From a bacterium (lineage in GTDB: Bacteria; JACRDZ01; JAQUKH01): a stretch of DNA of 44,084 bases. The notes under the pieces were generated by a model. It was given only the letters and a program-made list of their open reading frames with translations, ran no database searches and was not told where the DNA came from. Shown piece by piece: positions 8,750 through 16,604 of the stretch. The DNA is taken from NCBI GenBank assembly GCA_040754625.1, contig JBFMCF010000093.1, positions 1-44,084 on the forward strand. Direction: 5' to 3'. Position 1 is the first letter of the stretch; every line of letters starts with the position of its first letter. The translations under genes were made by a program, and so were the position numbers.

Positions 8750-10267
8750 ATGCCTAAAAAATTTTATTTGACCACACCGTTATATTATGTAAATGACAAA
8801 CCTCATATAGGCCATAGTTATACAAATATAGCTGTAGATACTTTTGCGAGGTATCAAAGATTAAAAGGGAAAAGAGTTTTCTTTTTAACCGGCACCGATG
8901 AACACGGCAAAAAAGTCGAGGATGCTGCGAGAGAACGGAATCTTACGGGGCAGGAACTGGCGGACCAGATGGTTGTCAGGTTCCGGGATTTGTGGAAAAG
9001 GCTGAATATTTCATACGATGAGTTTATAAGGACAACGGAGAAACGGCATAAACTCGCGGTAGAGGCGGTATTTATTAAACTTTTACAAAAAGGTGACATT
9101 TATAAAGGCGAATATGAAGGATGGTATTGCACGCCGTGCGAGACGTTTTTGACCGAGACGCAGGCGGAGAACAATATTTGCCCCGACTGTAAAAGGCCTG
9201 TTGAAAAACTGAAAGAAGAAAGCTATTTCTTTAAAATGTCGAATTACCAGAAAAAGCTGATGGAACATCTTGAAAAAAACAAGGATTTTATAGTTCCATC
9301 TTCAAGATATAACGAAATTTATAGTTTTGTCAAAAGCGGGCTGAACGATTTAAGCGTTTCAAGGACCAATTTCCAATGGGGGATTCCTGTCCCTAATGAC
9401 ACAAAACACGTTGTTTATGTGTGGTTTGACGCGCTTATAAATTATATCACAGCCGCCGGTTACGGTATAAATAACAACGTATTCGAAGAACGGTGGCCCT
9501 CGGATGTCCATTTTATAGGAAAAGACATACTTAAGTTCCACGCTGTAATCTGGCCCGCGATTCTTTTCAGCCTTGAGCTGGAACCGCCTAAACGTATCGC
9601 CGCCCACGGCTGGTGGACGGTTGAAAAGAAAAAGATGTCAAAATCCCTGGGAAATGTGGTTGACCCTGTTGAGATGGTTGAAAGGTTCGGCGTTGACCCG
9701 TTCCGTTATTTTTTGCTACGGGAAATTCCATTCGGGCTTGACGGCGATTTTTCGGTTGATTTATTGATAAAAAGAATTAACGGTGACCTTGCGAATGACC
9801 TGGGGAACCTTTTGAACCGGAGCCTTGTAATGATTGAAAAATATAATAATGGGATTGTTCCGGAAAAAGGGACGCCTGAAAATGAGTTAAAAGCGATGTT
9901 TTATGAAATTCTGCCCAAATTCAACAATGCCATGGATGATATCCAGTTCAGCGAGGCCTTGACGGAGTTATGGCGGCTTGTCCGCCTGGCCAATAAATAT
10001 ATCGATTCACAGGCCCCGTGGAAATTGATAAAAGAGGGAAAAACGACGGAGGCCCTGCAGGTCCTTTATGACCTGGCTGAATCTCTGCGGATTATTTCAA
10101 TCCTGATTCGTCCTTTTATGCCGGAAACTTCAGAAAAAATTTGCGGCCAGCTCGGATTAACGGTAAATTTTGAAAAAGTTCTTATTGATGAAGCTGTCTG
10201 GGGCAAATTCCCTCCAAACATCAAAACAACCCGCGGCGAGCCGATTTTCCCGAGGATAGAAAAATAG
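8750..10267 (+). CDS. metG: Methionyl-tRNA synthetase
   Basis: 505-residue class I synthetase. The HIGH signature is in [12 protein letters not shown] and the KMSKS loop in [13 protein letters not shown] zinc knuckle is formed by CTPC and CPDC (about residues 127-147). The C-terminal dimerising, tRNA-binding EMAP domain found in longer MetG proteins is absent; the protein ends with PIFPRIEK. A near-identical copy of the last 32 bases is found at 21457-21488, marking this 3' end as the left border of an inserted island. Confidence 0.95.
   Translation: MPKKFYLTTPLYYVNDKPHIGHSYTNIAVDTFARYQRLKGKRVFFLTGTDEHGKKVEDAARERNLTGQELADQMVVRFRDLWKRLNISYDEFIRTTEKRHKLAVEAVFIKLLQKGDIYKGEYEGWYCTPCETFLTETQAENNICPDCKRPVEKLKEESYFFKMSNYQKKLMEHLEKNKDFIVPSSRYNEIYSFVKSGLNDLSVSRTNFQWGIPVPNDTKHVVYVWFDALINYITAAGYGINNNVFEERWPSDVHFIGKDILKFHAVIWPAILFSLELEPPKRIAAHGWWTVEKKKMSKSLGNVVDPVEMVERFGVDPFRYFLLREIPFGLDGDFSVDLLIKRINGDLANDLGNLLNRSLVMIEKYNNGIVPEKGTPENELKAMFYEILPKFNNAMDDIQFSEALTELWRLVRLANKYIDSQAPWKLIKEGKTTEALQVLYDLAESLRIISILIRPFMPETSEKICGQLGLTVNFEKVLIDEAVWGKFPPNIKTTRGEPIFPRIEK
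10231..10262 (+). other. Left putative attachment repeat (metG 3' end)
   Basis: These 32 bases match 21457-21488 at 30 positions, with 22 contiguous identical bases at 10241-10262. They lie within the last codons of metG (…EPIFPRIE). This is the pattern of a target duplicated by integration into a gene's 3' end. Confidence 0.6.
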
Positions 10268-10406
10268 ACTCTATTTTTTATAATCCTTATTATTCAAATC
10301 TATTTAAATCAATGCAGAATGTCAATAATAGTGATATGGTTTATGTGGATTTATTTGATATGATAAATATTAAAATTTAATATTTAAATAAAACTATATT
10401 TTTTAC

Positions 10407-10433
10407 TTGACAAGCAATTGTTTTTCTGATAAG
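10407..10433 (+). promoter_or_regulatory. Candidate sigma-70 promoter of the restriction-modification island
   Basis: TTGACA at 10407-10412 is followed after 15 bases by GATAAG at 10428-10433, 32 bases before the hsdS start. The -35 is perfect. The -10 matches four of six, and the spacing is short. The 197-base gap 10268-10464 shows nothing else I recognise. Confidence 0.4.
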
Positions 10434-10464
10434 CTGTCTCAAAATAAGATTTATCGGAGAATAA

Positions 10465-11082
10465 ATGACATCTAAAAGTTTAAAATCATTTGCAGAAAAA
10501 TTATTTAATGGCGCTCCATTATATAGTGTCGCAAAATTAATTGAAGATAAGAAAGGAATACCGGTTATAAATATTAAAGATATATCAGATGATAGGATTG
10601 AGATTCATAATCTTAAAAAATTTTCATTGAATAATTTTAAAAATGCCGAACACTATATTGTTTATCCTGATGATATACTTATTACCTGCCGTGGTACTCA
10701 ACTAAAAATTACAGTAGTTCCTAATAGCTTGCCAAAAGCAATAATAACGTCTAATCTCATAGCCATTCGTCTAACCAATGAGGTACTTCCAATATTTCTG
10801 GCCGCGTATTTAAGAACCAGGGAAGGGCAAAGAGTTCTTTTATCAAATATTGCATCTTCAACAATGCAGCTTGTATTAAATATATCTGATATTAGTGAGA
10901 TTAATGTCCCTGTCCCGGCTATAGATTTACAGAAAAAAATATCTAACCTTGCTGATATTTCAGAAGTACAATATCGTTTAAGTATAGAATCAGCTAATTT
11001 GAGAAAAGAAATTACAAATCAAATAGTAATGGATATGTTAATGAATAAGGAGGATTATCGTGGCGAAACTGACCAGTTCTGA
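10465..11082 (+). CDS. hsdS: Half-size type I restriction specificity subunit (HsdS-like)
   Basis: 205 residues resembling a single HsdS repeat: a target-recognition domain (PVINIKDI, DDILITCRGT and SNLIAIRL are typical strand motifs) followed by one conserved helix (about 165-195). Normal HsdS is about 400 residues with two recognition domains. A half-subunit would be expected to dimerise and read a palindromic bipartite site. GGAG at 10454-10457 precedes ATG 10465. The end overlaps hsdM by 23 bases. Having S before M, with R 5 kb downstream, is an unusual order. Confidence 0.75.
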   Translation: MTSKSLKSFAEKLFNGAPLYSVAKLIEDKKGIPVINIKDISDDRIEIHNLKKFSLNNFKNAEHYIVYPDDILITCRGTQLKITVVPNSLPKAIITSNLIAIRLTNEVLPIFLAAYLRTREGQRVLLSNIASSTMQLVLNISDISEINVPVPAIDLQKKISNLADISEVQYRLSIESANLRKEITNQIVMDMLMNKEDYRGETDQF

Positions 11083-12577
11083 ATTGAATAATTATTTATG
11101 GGGGGCAGCGGATATTTTACGAGGTTCTATTGATTCGTCGGATTACAAAAATTATATCTTTGGTTTTCTATTCCTAAAGAGGTTGTCGGATGTTTTTGAC
11201 GAAGAGGCGGAAAAGATTGAACAAAGAGAATTGAAAAGGGGTGTATCAAAATCCGAAGCGCAAAAAATAGCGCGGGAAGACCCGGACGAACATCAATTTT
11301 TTGTTCCCAGGCGCGGCCGGTGGCCTGAAATAAGAAAAATTTCTCAAAATATTGGGGATACGATTAATAAAGCCTGCGGTGTATTGGAGGATCAGAATCC
11401 CGCGTTAGAAGGGGTATTGGCAGATATAGATTTCAACTCAAATAAACTCGGAGACGCTAAAAATCGTGATTCCGTTTTATCCCGCCTCGTTAATCATTTC
11501 TCTCAAATTGACCTGAAAAATTCAAATCTTGAAGATCCGGACATTCTTGGACAGGCTTACGAATACCTGATCGAGAAATTCGCGGATGATGCCGGTAAAA
11601 AAGGCGGGGAATTTTTTTCGCCGCGGAAGGTTGTTCAGCTTATTGTTGAACTTTTAAAACCAAAAGAAGGTATGCGTATCTGTGACCCGACCTGCGGTTC
11701 AGGCGGTATGTTGATTGAATGCGCGCATTACATTGAAAGGAAAAAAGGCAACGCGAAGAATATTTCTTTATGCGGCCAGGAGAAAAATCTTGGAACGTGG
11801 TCCATATGCAAAATGAATATGCTTTTACATAATTTCCCGGACGCGGATATTCAAAAAGGTGATGTAATCCGCGATCCGAAATTCGTTAAAGACGGGGAAT
11901 TAGTGCTTTTTGACAGGGTAATAGCTAATCCGCCTTTCAGCCTTGATAGCTGGGGTACTGAGGCGGCCGAAAATGATGGTTATGTCAGGTTCCGCTATGG
12001 CATTCCACCTAAAACAAAAGGCGATTACGCGTTTGTTCAGCACATGATCGCGACATTAAATAATAACGGTGTCGCGGGGGTTGTGATGCCTCATGGTGTT
12101 CTTTTTAGAGGGGTGTCTGAAGGCAGGATTAGAAAGGCTTTGTTGGAAGAAGATTTTTTTGAGGCAATTATTGGGCTGGCGCCAAATCTTTTTTATGGGA
12201 CGGGCATTCCCGCGGCAATTTTAATATTAAACCGCAATAAACCAAAGGAGCGAAAAAATAAAGTTTTATTTATCAATGCCTCAGAATATTATGAAGCGGG
12301 CAAAAACCAAAACAGGCTGCGTAATGAAGATATAGGAAAAATTGTTAAGGTTTTTGATGAATACAAAGATATTGATAAATTTTCCCGCATTGTTTCACTT
12401 GATGAAATCAGAGAAAATGATCATAACCTTAATATCAGCCGTTACGTTGATATAACCGAACCTGAGCAGAAGATTGATGTAAAAGAGGCCCTCGCTAAAT
12501 TACGTGAACTTGAAAAAGAACGGGATAAGGCGGAGAAAAAAATGAATGAGTGTTTGAAGGAATTGGGGTATGAATAA
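11060..12577 (+). CDS. hsdM: Type I restriction-modification methyltransferase HsdM
   Basis: 505-residue N6-adenine methyltransferase. It has the HsdM N-terminal helical domain (about 1-140), SAM-binding motif I DPTCGSGGML (about 215) and catalytic motif IV ANPPF (about 293). The start is GTG 11060 with a strong AAGGAGG at 11046-11052 inside hsdS. It methylates the HsdS-specified site and forms the restriction complex with HsdR (17626). The C-terminal 40 residues form a Lys/Glu-rich coiled coil. Confidence 0.93.
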   Translation: MAKLTSSELNNYLWGAADILRGSIDSSDYKNYIFGFLFLKRLSDVFDEEAEKIEQRELKRGVSKSEAQKIAREDPDEHQFFVPRRGRWPEIRKISQNIGDTINKACGVLEDQNPALEGVLADIDFNSNKLGDAKNRDSVLSRLVNHFSQIDLKNSNLEDPDILGQAYEYLIEKFADDAGKKGGEFFSPRKVVQLIVELLKPKEGMRICDPTCGSGGMLIECAHYIERKKGNAKNISLCGQEKNLGTWSICKMNMLLHNFPDADIQKGDVIRDPKFVKDGELVLFDRVIANPPFSLDSWGTEAAENDGYVRFRYGIPPKTKGDYAFVQHMIATLNNNGVAGVVMPHGVLFRGVSEGRIRKALLEEDFFEAIIGLAPNLFYGTGIPAAILILNRNKPKERKNKVLFINASEYYEAGKNQNRLRNEDIGKIVKVFDEYKDIDKFSRIVSLDEIRENDHNLNISRYVDITEPEQKIDVKEALAKLRELEKERDKAEKKMNECLKELGYE

Positions 12578-12595
12578 ACCAAAGGAGGATCATCT

Positions 12596-13333
12596 ATGGA
12601 AAATATCTTCAAAGAAATAGACAAACTGCAAAAAGAAATTAACAAGTACAGGCCGTTAGATAACCATTTACTTAGTCAGATTAAAGAATATTATCGTATC
12701 GGATTGACTTACTCAAGCAATGCCCTGGAAGGTAATTCTTTAACGGAAGCAGAAACGAAGATTGTATTGGAAGATGGTATTACCATAGGAGGTAAACCTA
12801 TCAGGGATCACTATGAGGCTGTGGGCCATAGCGAGGCTTATGATCTGGTGTATAAACTGGCGAAAAACAAAGAAATGACTGAAAAGGATATTTTGGATTT
12901 ACACAGGTTATTTTATTATCGTATTGACGAGAAGAACGCGGGACGGTACAGGCAGGTAAAAGTTTTTATTACCGGCTCTAAATATCCTCTGCCATTGCCT
13001 CAGGAGGTTCCGGGCCTTATGAAAAAATTTATTCAGAATTTGCCTGAATCAAGGGGGAAATATCACCCTGTGGAATTCGCCGCCTTGGCGCATAAGGATT
13101 TTGTTTTTATACATCCGTTTGTGGATGGAAATGGAAGGGTAGCAAGACTGCTGATGAATTTGATTCTTTTGCAGGAGGGATATAATATCGCCATTACACC
13201 TCCGATATTGCGCCAGAAATATATTGCCACGCTTGAAAGCGCTCGTGTTGATGACAGGGATTTTATAACATTTATTGCCGGTATAGTCAAAGAAACTCAA
13301 AAAGATTATTTAAGGCTTTTTGGAGAAAATTAA
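12596..13333 (+). CDS. Fic-domain protein (probable AMP transferase)
   Basis: 245 residues with the Fic core motif HPFVDGNGR (about 176-184). At the N-terminus there is an inhibitory-helix motif of the (S/T)xxxE(G/N) type in SSNALEGN (about 39-46), so it is a self-inhibited class II Fic. Family members transfer AMP or other phosphate groups to protein hydroxyls. Fic genes commonly occur inside type I restriction loci as accessory cargo. It starts 18 bases after hsdM behind an AAAGGAGG. Its target is unknown. Confidence 0.88.
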   Translation: MENIFKEIDKLQKEINKYRPLDNHLLSQIKEYYRIGLTYSSNALEGNSLTEAETKIVLEDGITIGGKPIRDHYEAVGHSEAYDLVYKLAKNKEMTEKDILDLHRLFYYRIDEKNAGRYRQVKVFITGSKYPLPLPQEVPGLMKKFIQNLPESRGKYHPVEFAALAHKDFVFIHPFVDGNGRVARLLMNLILLQEGYNIAITPPILRQKYIATLESARVDDRDFITFIAGIVKETQKDYLRLFGEN

Positions 13334-13706
13334 AATCTGTAATCAGAGTATTGCTGATCGTTTTGGTGATATCAACAAAACGATAGTTAAACAAAAGGAT
13401 AAAATATGGCACGAGAAACCTTGTTTTGAGCTGCATCCAATTCAGACAAAACTTATATTCAAATCTCAAATAAAAGAATCTACTATTGTTGAGATGGATG
13501 AAAAAATATTAAATGGATTAAATGAAAGGCAAAGAGCAGCTGTAAATTATATAAGAAAAAATGCAAAGATTGATAGAAAAGAATATGCGAAATTATGTAA
13601 AACAAGCGAGAGAACAGCAAATAGAGAGCTAATGGAGTTGGTTCAAAAGGGAATAATAAAAAGAATGGGAAGCGGTACCAAATTTTATTATGAGTTGGCG
13701 AGCTAA
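13320..13706 (+). CDS. Winged-helix DNA-binding protein, possibly detached from a Fic protein
   Basis: 128 residues. The C-terminal 65 (about 64-128) resemble the winged helix that ends many Fic and AlbA_2 proteins: LNERQRAAVNYI, then KTSERTANRELMELVQKGII and a GSGTKFYYEL wing. The N-terminal half is not recognised. The frame differs from fic and overlaps it by 14 bases, so this could be a Fic C-terminal domain split off by a frameshift or an independent regulator. The start is uncertain: TTG 13320 or ATG 13496. Confidence 0.55.
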   Translation: MEKIKICNQSIADRFGDINKTIVKQKDKIWHEKPCFELHPIQTKLIFKSQIKESTIVEMDEKILNGLNERQRAAVNYIRKNAKIDRKEYAKLCKTSERTANRELMELVQKGIIKRMGSGTKFYYELAS

Positions 13707-13858
13707 TGGCGAGAAGCGGCAAGGAATGAGTTGCCCGTGATGGTAAACAAAAGGGAGAAAGCAAAAAGATAACTTTTTACGAATTTATTTATCGGAAATT
13801 TAGCGGAAAAAATTTTCTCAACAGAATTAAAGGTAATTTTGATGGAAATTCAGCGTTG

Positions 13859-13886
13859 GCCATTTTGTTGACGCCAACAAAATGGC
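13859..13886. repeat. Perfect 12-bp hairpin before the zinc-ribbon gene
   Basis: GCCATTTTGTTG (13859-13870) pairs perfectly with CAACAAAATGGC (13875-13886) over a 4-base loop. An alternative, smaller pairing of GTTGGC with GCCAAC overlaps it. It lies 22 bases before the probable start at 13909 and has no T-run, so a translational or operator role is as likely as termination. Confidence 0.6.
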
Positions 13887-13908
13887 GGCTATGTCAAAAG
13901 GACAAAAA

Positions 13909-14106
13909 ATGGATTGGTGCCCGTATTGCAAAAAATACACTGAATTGCAAATGAGAAAAATTGAAATGCAAGTGATAAAAAAGATATTGCTAATTTATCA
14001 TTGTGCTGGCTGCGGCAAATTTGTAAAAACAGAAGAAAAAAATGATGTGAATGTCGGGGTACAGCGCGCTGTGCCCTCTGAAAAAGGGCTCGTTAATGAA
14101 AAATAA
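13909..14106 (+). CDS. Small zinc-ribbon protein
   Basis: 65 residues with two cysteine pairs, CPYC near the N-terminus and CAGC about 24 residues later, as in small zinc ribbons. ATG 13909 is preferred because AAAGGA at 13897-13902 is well spaced; 13882 and 13891 are alternatives. The C-terminal third is encoded by REP-like palindromic sequence (14057-14076), so the original C-terminus has probably been replaced. Function unknown. Confidence 0.5.
   Translation: MDWCPYCKKYTELQMRKIEMQVIKKILLIYHCAGCGKFVKTEEKNDVNVGVQRAVPSEKGLVNEK
14057..14076. repeat. REP-like palindrome GGG-ACAGCGCGCTGT-CCC
   Basis: A 20-base palindrome centred between 14066 and 14067 with one mismatch. It has the same GGGG-palindrome-CCC design as the elements inside the RAYT gene and at 35667-35696, but a different inner word. 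Confidence 0.6.
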
Positions 14107-14442
14107 AAAGGTGCCGGATGGGTTAACAGAATTACTTTCCGAATGAAAACAATCAAATTGCGGATGAGTATATTTCGGCGGCAAGTGTTCAAAAGTATCT
14201 ATTACGGGCTGAGTTACTGTATCCTCGGTTGTGCCATCTATGTTTTTAGATGTTTTTTCATCCATGCTTGCATGTTAACATTAGTTATAATATTTTGTCA
14301 AGTATAACGTAGATGATCCAAATCTCCAACAAGCCGTTGGAGAAATATCCTGGTGACAAAATCTAGTAATAATGTCGCGAATAAAGGCCATGAAAGATAA
14401 TTACACTAACTGCAGGTCGTGCCTGCAGAAAATAGGGAAAAA
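14107..14442. other. Non-coding stretch with two hairpins before the RAYT gene
   Basis: I see no gene here. Two strong hairpins occur: TCTCCAAC (14323-14330) with GTTGGAGA (14336-14343), and CTGCAGG (14410-14416) with CCTGCAG (14422-14428). The second is 14 bases before the transposase start. Hairpins of this kind are what Y1 transposases recognise, so they may be the element's left-end sites. Confidence 0.45.
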
Positions 14443-15171
14443 ATGAGTAAATATAATCCAGATATTCATCATCGTAACTCTATAAGATTAAAAGATTATG
14501 ATTATGCGCGGGAAGGCGCGTATTTTGTTACGATATGCTGTTGGAATAAAGAATGTTTGTTTGGAGAAATTGGCATTGGTGTAGGGGCGGGTTCTAAACC
14601 CGCCCTGAGTCCTAAACCCGCCCTGAATCCTAAACCCGCCCAAATGATATTGAATGATACGGGACGGATGATTGAAGATACATGGAATGATTTACCAAAT
14701 CATAATGTCTGTATTGAATTGGATGAATTTGTAATAATGCCGAACCATATTCATGGGATTATTGTATTGGCTGGGCTGGCAGGTTTAGAACCTGTAACAA
14801 GCAGGGCAGGTTTGGAACCTGTAACAAACAGGGCAGGTTTGGAACCTGTAACAAACAGGGCAGGTTTGGAACCTGCCCCTACAGGACATAACGTTATGAA
14901 AATGCGTCATGGATTGCCGGAGATTATTCGGCAATTTAAAACATTTTCAGCCAAACGTATAAATAAATTGCGGCAAACCCCGGGTGTTCCTGTTTGGCAG
15001 CGGAATTATTACGAACACATTATCAGAAACGAAATAGAATTAAACAAAATTCGGGAATATATTATTAATAATCCTTTTAATTGGCAGGATGATGAATATT
15101 GTAGGGGTGAATCCATGTATTCGCCCAAATATGAGGCGCAAAATGACAGGAAATTCATTAGCTGTGTTTGA
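14443..15171 (+). CDS. REP-associated tyrosine transposase (RAYT, Y1 family)
   Basis: 242-residue Y1 transposase of the TnpA-REP group. It has the HUH motif in IMPNHIHGI (His102, His104), a catalytic tyrosine in QRNYYEHIIRN (Tyr189 or Tyr190) and the family start IRLKDYDYAREGAYFVT. Such enzymes cut single-stranded REP hairpins. Two low-complexity inserts, at about residues 46-66 (repeats of PKPAL) and 112-147 (repeats of RAGLEPVTN), are encoded by REP-like palindromic DNA in units of 18 and 27 bases, so the frame is kept. ATG 14443 follows an AGGGA. Activity with these inserts is uncertain. Confidence 0.88.
   Translation: MSKYNPDIHHRNSIRLKDYDYAREGAYFVTICCWNKECLFGEIGIGVGAGSKPALSPKPALNPKPAQMILNDTGRMIEDTWNDLPNHNVCIELDEFVIMPNHIHGIIVLAGLAGLEPVTSRAGLEPVTNRAGLEPVTNRAGLEPAPTGHNVMKMRHGLPEIIRQFKTFSAKRINKLRQTPGVPVWQRNYYEHIIRNEIELNKIREYIINNPFNWQDDEYCRGESMYSPKYEAQNDRKFISCV
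14581..14641. repeat. REP palindrome and 18-bp repeats inside the RAYT gene
   Basis: GTAGGGGC at 14581 opens a palindrome, GGGCGGGTT (14585-14593) with AACCCGCCC (14597-14605). It is followed by further 18-bp units of the CTAAACCCGCCCTGAATC type, three in all, each adding six codons. Confidence 0.8.
14777..14884. repeat. Four 27-bp REP-derived repeats inside the RAYT gene
   Basis: Four tandem units at 14777, 14804, 14831 and 14858, each containing the palindrome GGCAGGTTTGGAACCTG. Units 2 and 3 are identical. The last unit ends in GCCCCTACA, completing a full palindrome. The mirrored GTAGGGGC at 14581 suggests the two inserts belong to one REP family. Confidence 0.85.
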
Positions 15172-15403
15172 AAATTACAAAATCCGCAGAATTTATGATG
15201 AAAAATCTGAAACGTGGTATTTTTCTGTGATTGATATTATTCAGGTATTAATCCAGCAGTCCGATTATCAAACTGCCCGAAAATACTGGAATAAACTGAA
15301 AGAACGGCTGAAAAAGGAAGGAAGTGAGTCGGTGACAAATTGTCACCGGTTGAAATCAAGGATTCTTATTTATATTTGCATAAATAATAGTGAGGGGAAA
15401 TAA
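15143..15403 (+). pseudogene. Truncated BRO-N family protein
   Basis: The first 70 or so residues match the start of BRO-N/DinD-like proteins (KIRRIYDEKSETWYFSVID, then YWNKLKERLKKEGSESVTN). After the NCHRLK motif the sequence diverges into unrelated residues and stops at 86, where family members run to about 280. It is a 5' fragment of a gene like the intact one at 15583 but clearly a different allele. It overlaps the RAYT 3' end, with GAGG at 15133-15136. Confidence 0.75.
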
Positions 15404-15502
15404 TGAATTTTGAATTATTAGTTAAGTTTATCCTCAAATCAGGCTGACACTGACTGCCCAATTACAACAGCTTGAAGAATTTGCAAAAAACGAATTAAAA
15501 AA

Positions 15503-15557
15503 GTTATGGCTATGAATATGCGAGACTGGAACGAAATAAATTTATCTGAAAATCCGG
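15503..15557 (+). repeat. First copy of the hsdR 5' repeat
   Basis: The core 15524-15557 (34 bases) is identical to 16482-16515 and matches hsdR 17638-17671 at 33 of 34 positions. The similarity between copies 1 and 2 extends left to 15503. Its reading frame gives an hsdR-like start, DWNEINLSENP. Confidence 0.9.
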
Positions 15558-15586
15558 TTTACATCAAAAAGGGGAAGATCCTATGA
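15512..15586 (+). other. 24-codon leader frame from the hsdR start, coupled to the BRO gene
   Basis: ATG 15512 opens a frame encoding MNMRDWNEINLSENP and nine more residues. It stops at TGA 15584-15586, overlapping the BRO start as ATGA. It is a remnant of hsdR that may now act as a translational coupler for the next gene. Confidence 0.5.
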
Positions 15587-16422
15587 AAGAAAAAGATCTA
15601 ACTAAAATAGCTGTTTTTAGCGGTAAAAGAATAAGACGTCAATTGCTTAATAATGAGTGGTGGTTTTCAGTGGTGGACGTTGTGGCGGTCTTGACAGATA
15701 GTGAAAATCCGCGTGACTACTGGTATAAGATGAAAATACGAGAGAAATCAGAAGCTGGAACTGAACTGTCGACATTTTGTCTACAGTTGAAATTGACCGC
15801 GTCTGATGGGAAATTACGAGAAACAGACTGCTCAAATACTGAGGGTATCCTTCGTATCATCCAGTCAGTTCCTTCCCCAAAAGCTGAACCATTTAAACGC
15901 TGGTTGGCAAAGGTTGGGAAAGAAAGATTAGATGAAATAGAAAACCCGGAACTCGGAATGCAGAGGACTAAAGCGTTATATGAAAAGAAAGGTTATCCTA
16001 AAGAATGGATTGATAAACGCCTGCGCGGTATCGCTGTCCGGCAAAAACTTACCGATGAATGGGATTCGCGCGGGGCGGCGACAGATTTGGAATATGCGAT
16101 TCTTACAAATGAAATAATGCAGGGCGCGTTTGAAATGCCAGTTGATGATTACAAAAAACACAAAGGTTTAAAAAAGGAAAATCTGCGTGATCATATGACG
16201 GATTTAGAGCTTATTATTACTATGCTTGGTGAGGCGACAACAACAAAGATAACACAAGATAGAGATTCTCAAGGAATGCCTAAACTTCAGCGAGACGCCA
16301 AAGACGGCCGTGCAGTTGCCGGAAGAACGCGAAAAGATATTGAAGAGCAGACTGGGACAAAAGTGATTTCAAACGAAAAATTTTTGCCGGGACAGAAACA
16401 AAAACAAATAAAAGGGAAATAA
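15583..16422 (+). CDS. BRO-N domain protein (DinD/phage-antirepressor-like)
   Basis: 279 residues. An N-terminal BRO-type domain (RIRRQLLNNEWWFSVVDVV, about 15-35) leads into the conserved IQSVPSPKAEPFKRWLAKVG (about 96-115). The C-terminal half, with KGLKKENLRDHMTDLELI and EEQTGTKVISNEKFLP, is shared with BRO-like proteins of this length. Related proteins are phage antirepressors or DNA-damage-inducible factors. Their role inside restriction loci is unknown. It starts at ATG 15583, overlapping a short hsdR-derived frame by four bases. Confidence 0.8.
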   Translation: MKEKDLTKIAVFSGKRIRRQLLNNEWWFSVVDVVAVLTDSENPRDYWYKMKIREKSEAGTELSTFCLQLKLTASDGKLRETDCSNTEGILRIIQSVPSPKAEPFKRWLAKVGKERLDEIENPELGMQRTKALYEKKGYPKEWIDKRLRGIAVRQKLTDEWDSRGAATDLEYAILTNEIMQGAFEMPVDDYKKHKGLKKENLRDHMTDLELIITMLGEATTTKITQDRDSQGMPKLQRDAKDGRAVAGRTRKDIEEQTGTKVISNEKFLPGQKQKQIKGK

Positions 16423-16432
16423 ATTCTGTTCA

Positions 16433-16449
16433 GGCAGACAGTGTCTGCC
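16433..16449. repeat. REP-like palindrome GGCAGACA-G-TGTCTGCC
   Basis: Eight-base arms at 16433-16440 and 16442-16449, just after the BRO gene and before the second hsdR repeat. A degenerate version (about 15442-15459) lies in the same position before the first hsdR repeat, so the palindrome and the hsdR start appear to have been copied together. Confidence 0.6.
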
Positions 16450-16460
16450 CAATTAAAGAG

Positions 16461-16515
16461 GTTATGACTATGAATACACAAGACTGGAACGAAATAAATT
16501 TATCTGAAAATCCGG
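16461..16515 (+). repeat. Second copy of the hsdR 5' repeat
   Basis: The core 16482-16515 is identical to the first copy. An open frame from ATG 16470 to TAA 16566-16568 encodes 32 residues starting MNTQDWNEINLSENPAIELL, recognisably the HsdR start, then diverges. It is the remnant of a second hsdR 5' end. Confidence 0.9.
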
Positions 16516-16604
16516 CAATTGAACTTTTGCAGGCAATATTGTCTCCAAACGCGCTTGTCCGTGAATAATTTTTGTTTTTAAGTAATTAGAGAAAGGGAAA
16601 AACG

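Noticed and set aside
13990-14265. Minus-strand gene over the zinc-ribbon region
   Set aside because: It is mostly the antisense of the zinc-ribbon gene and a palindrome, with no RBS and no recognisable family.
14777-14884. Tandem 27-bp palindromic repeats as a CRISPR array
   Set aside because: The units are contiguous without unique spacers and are translated in frame within the transposase; no cas genes are present.
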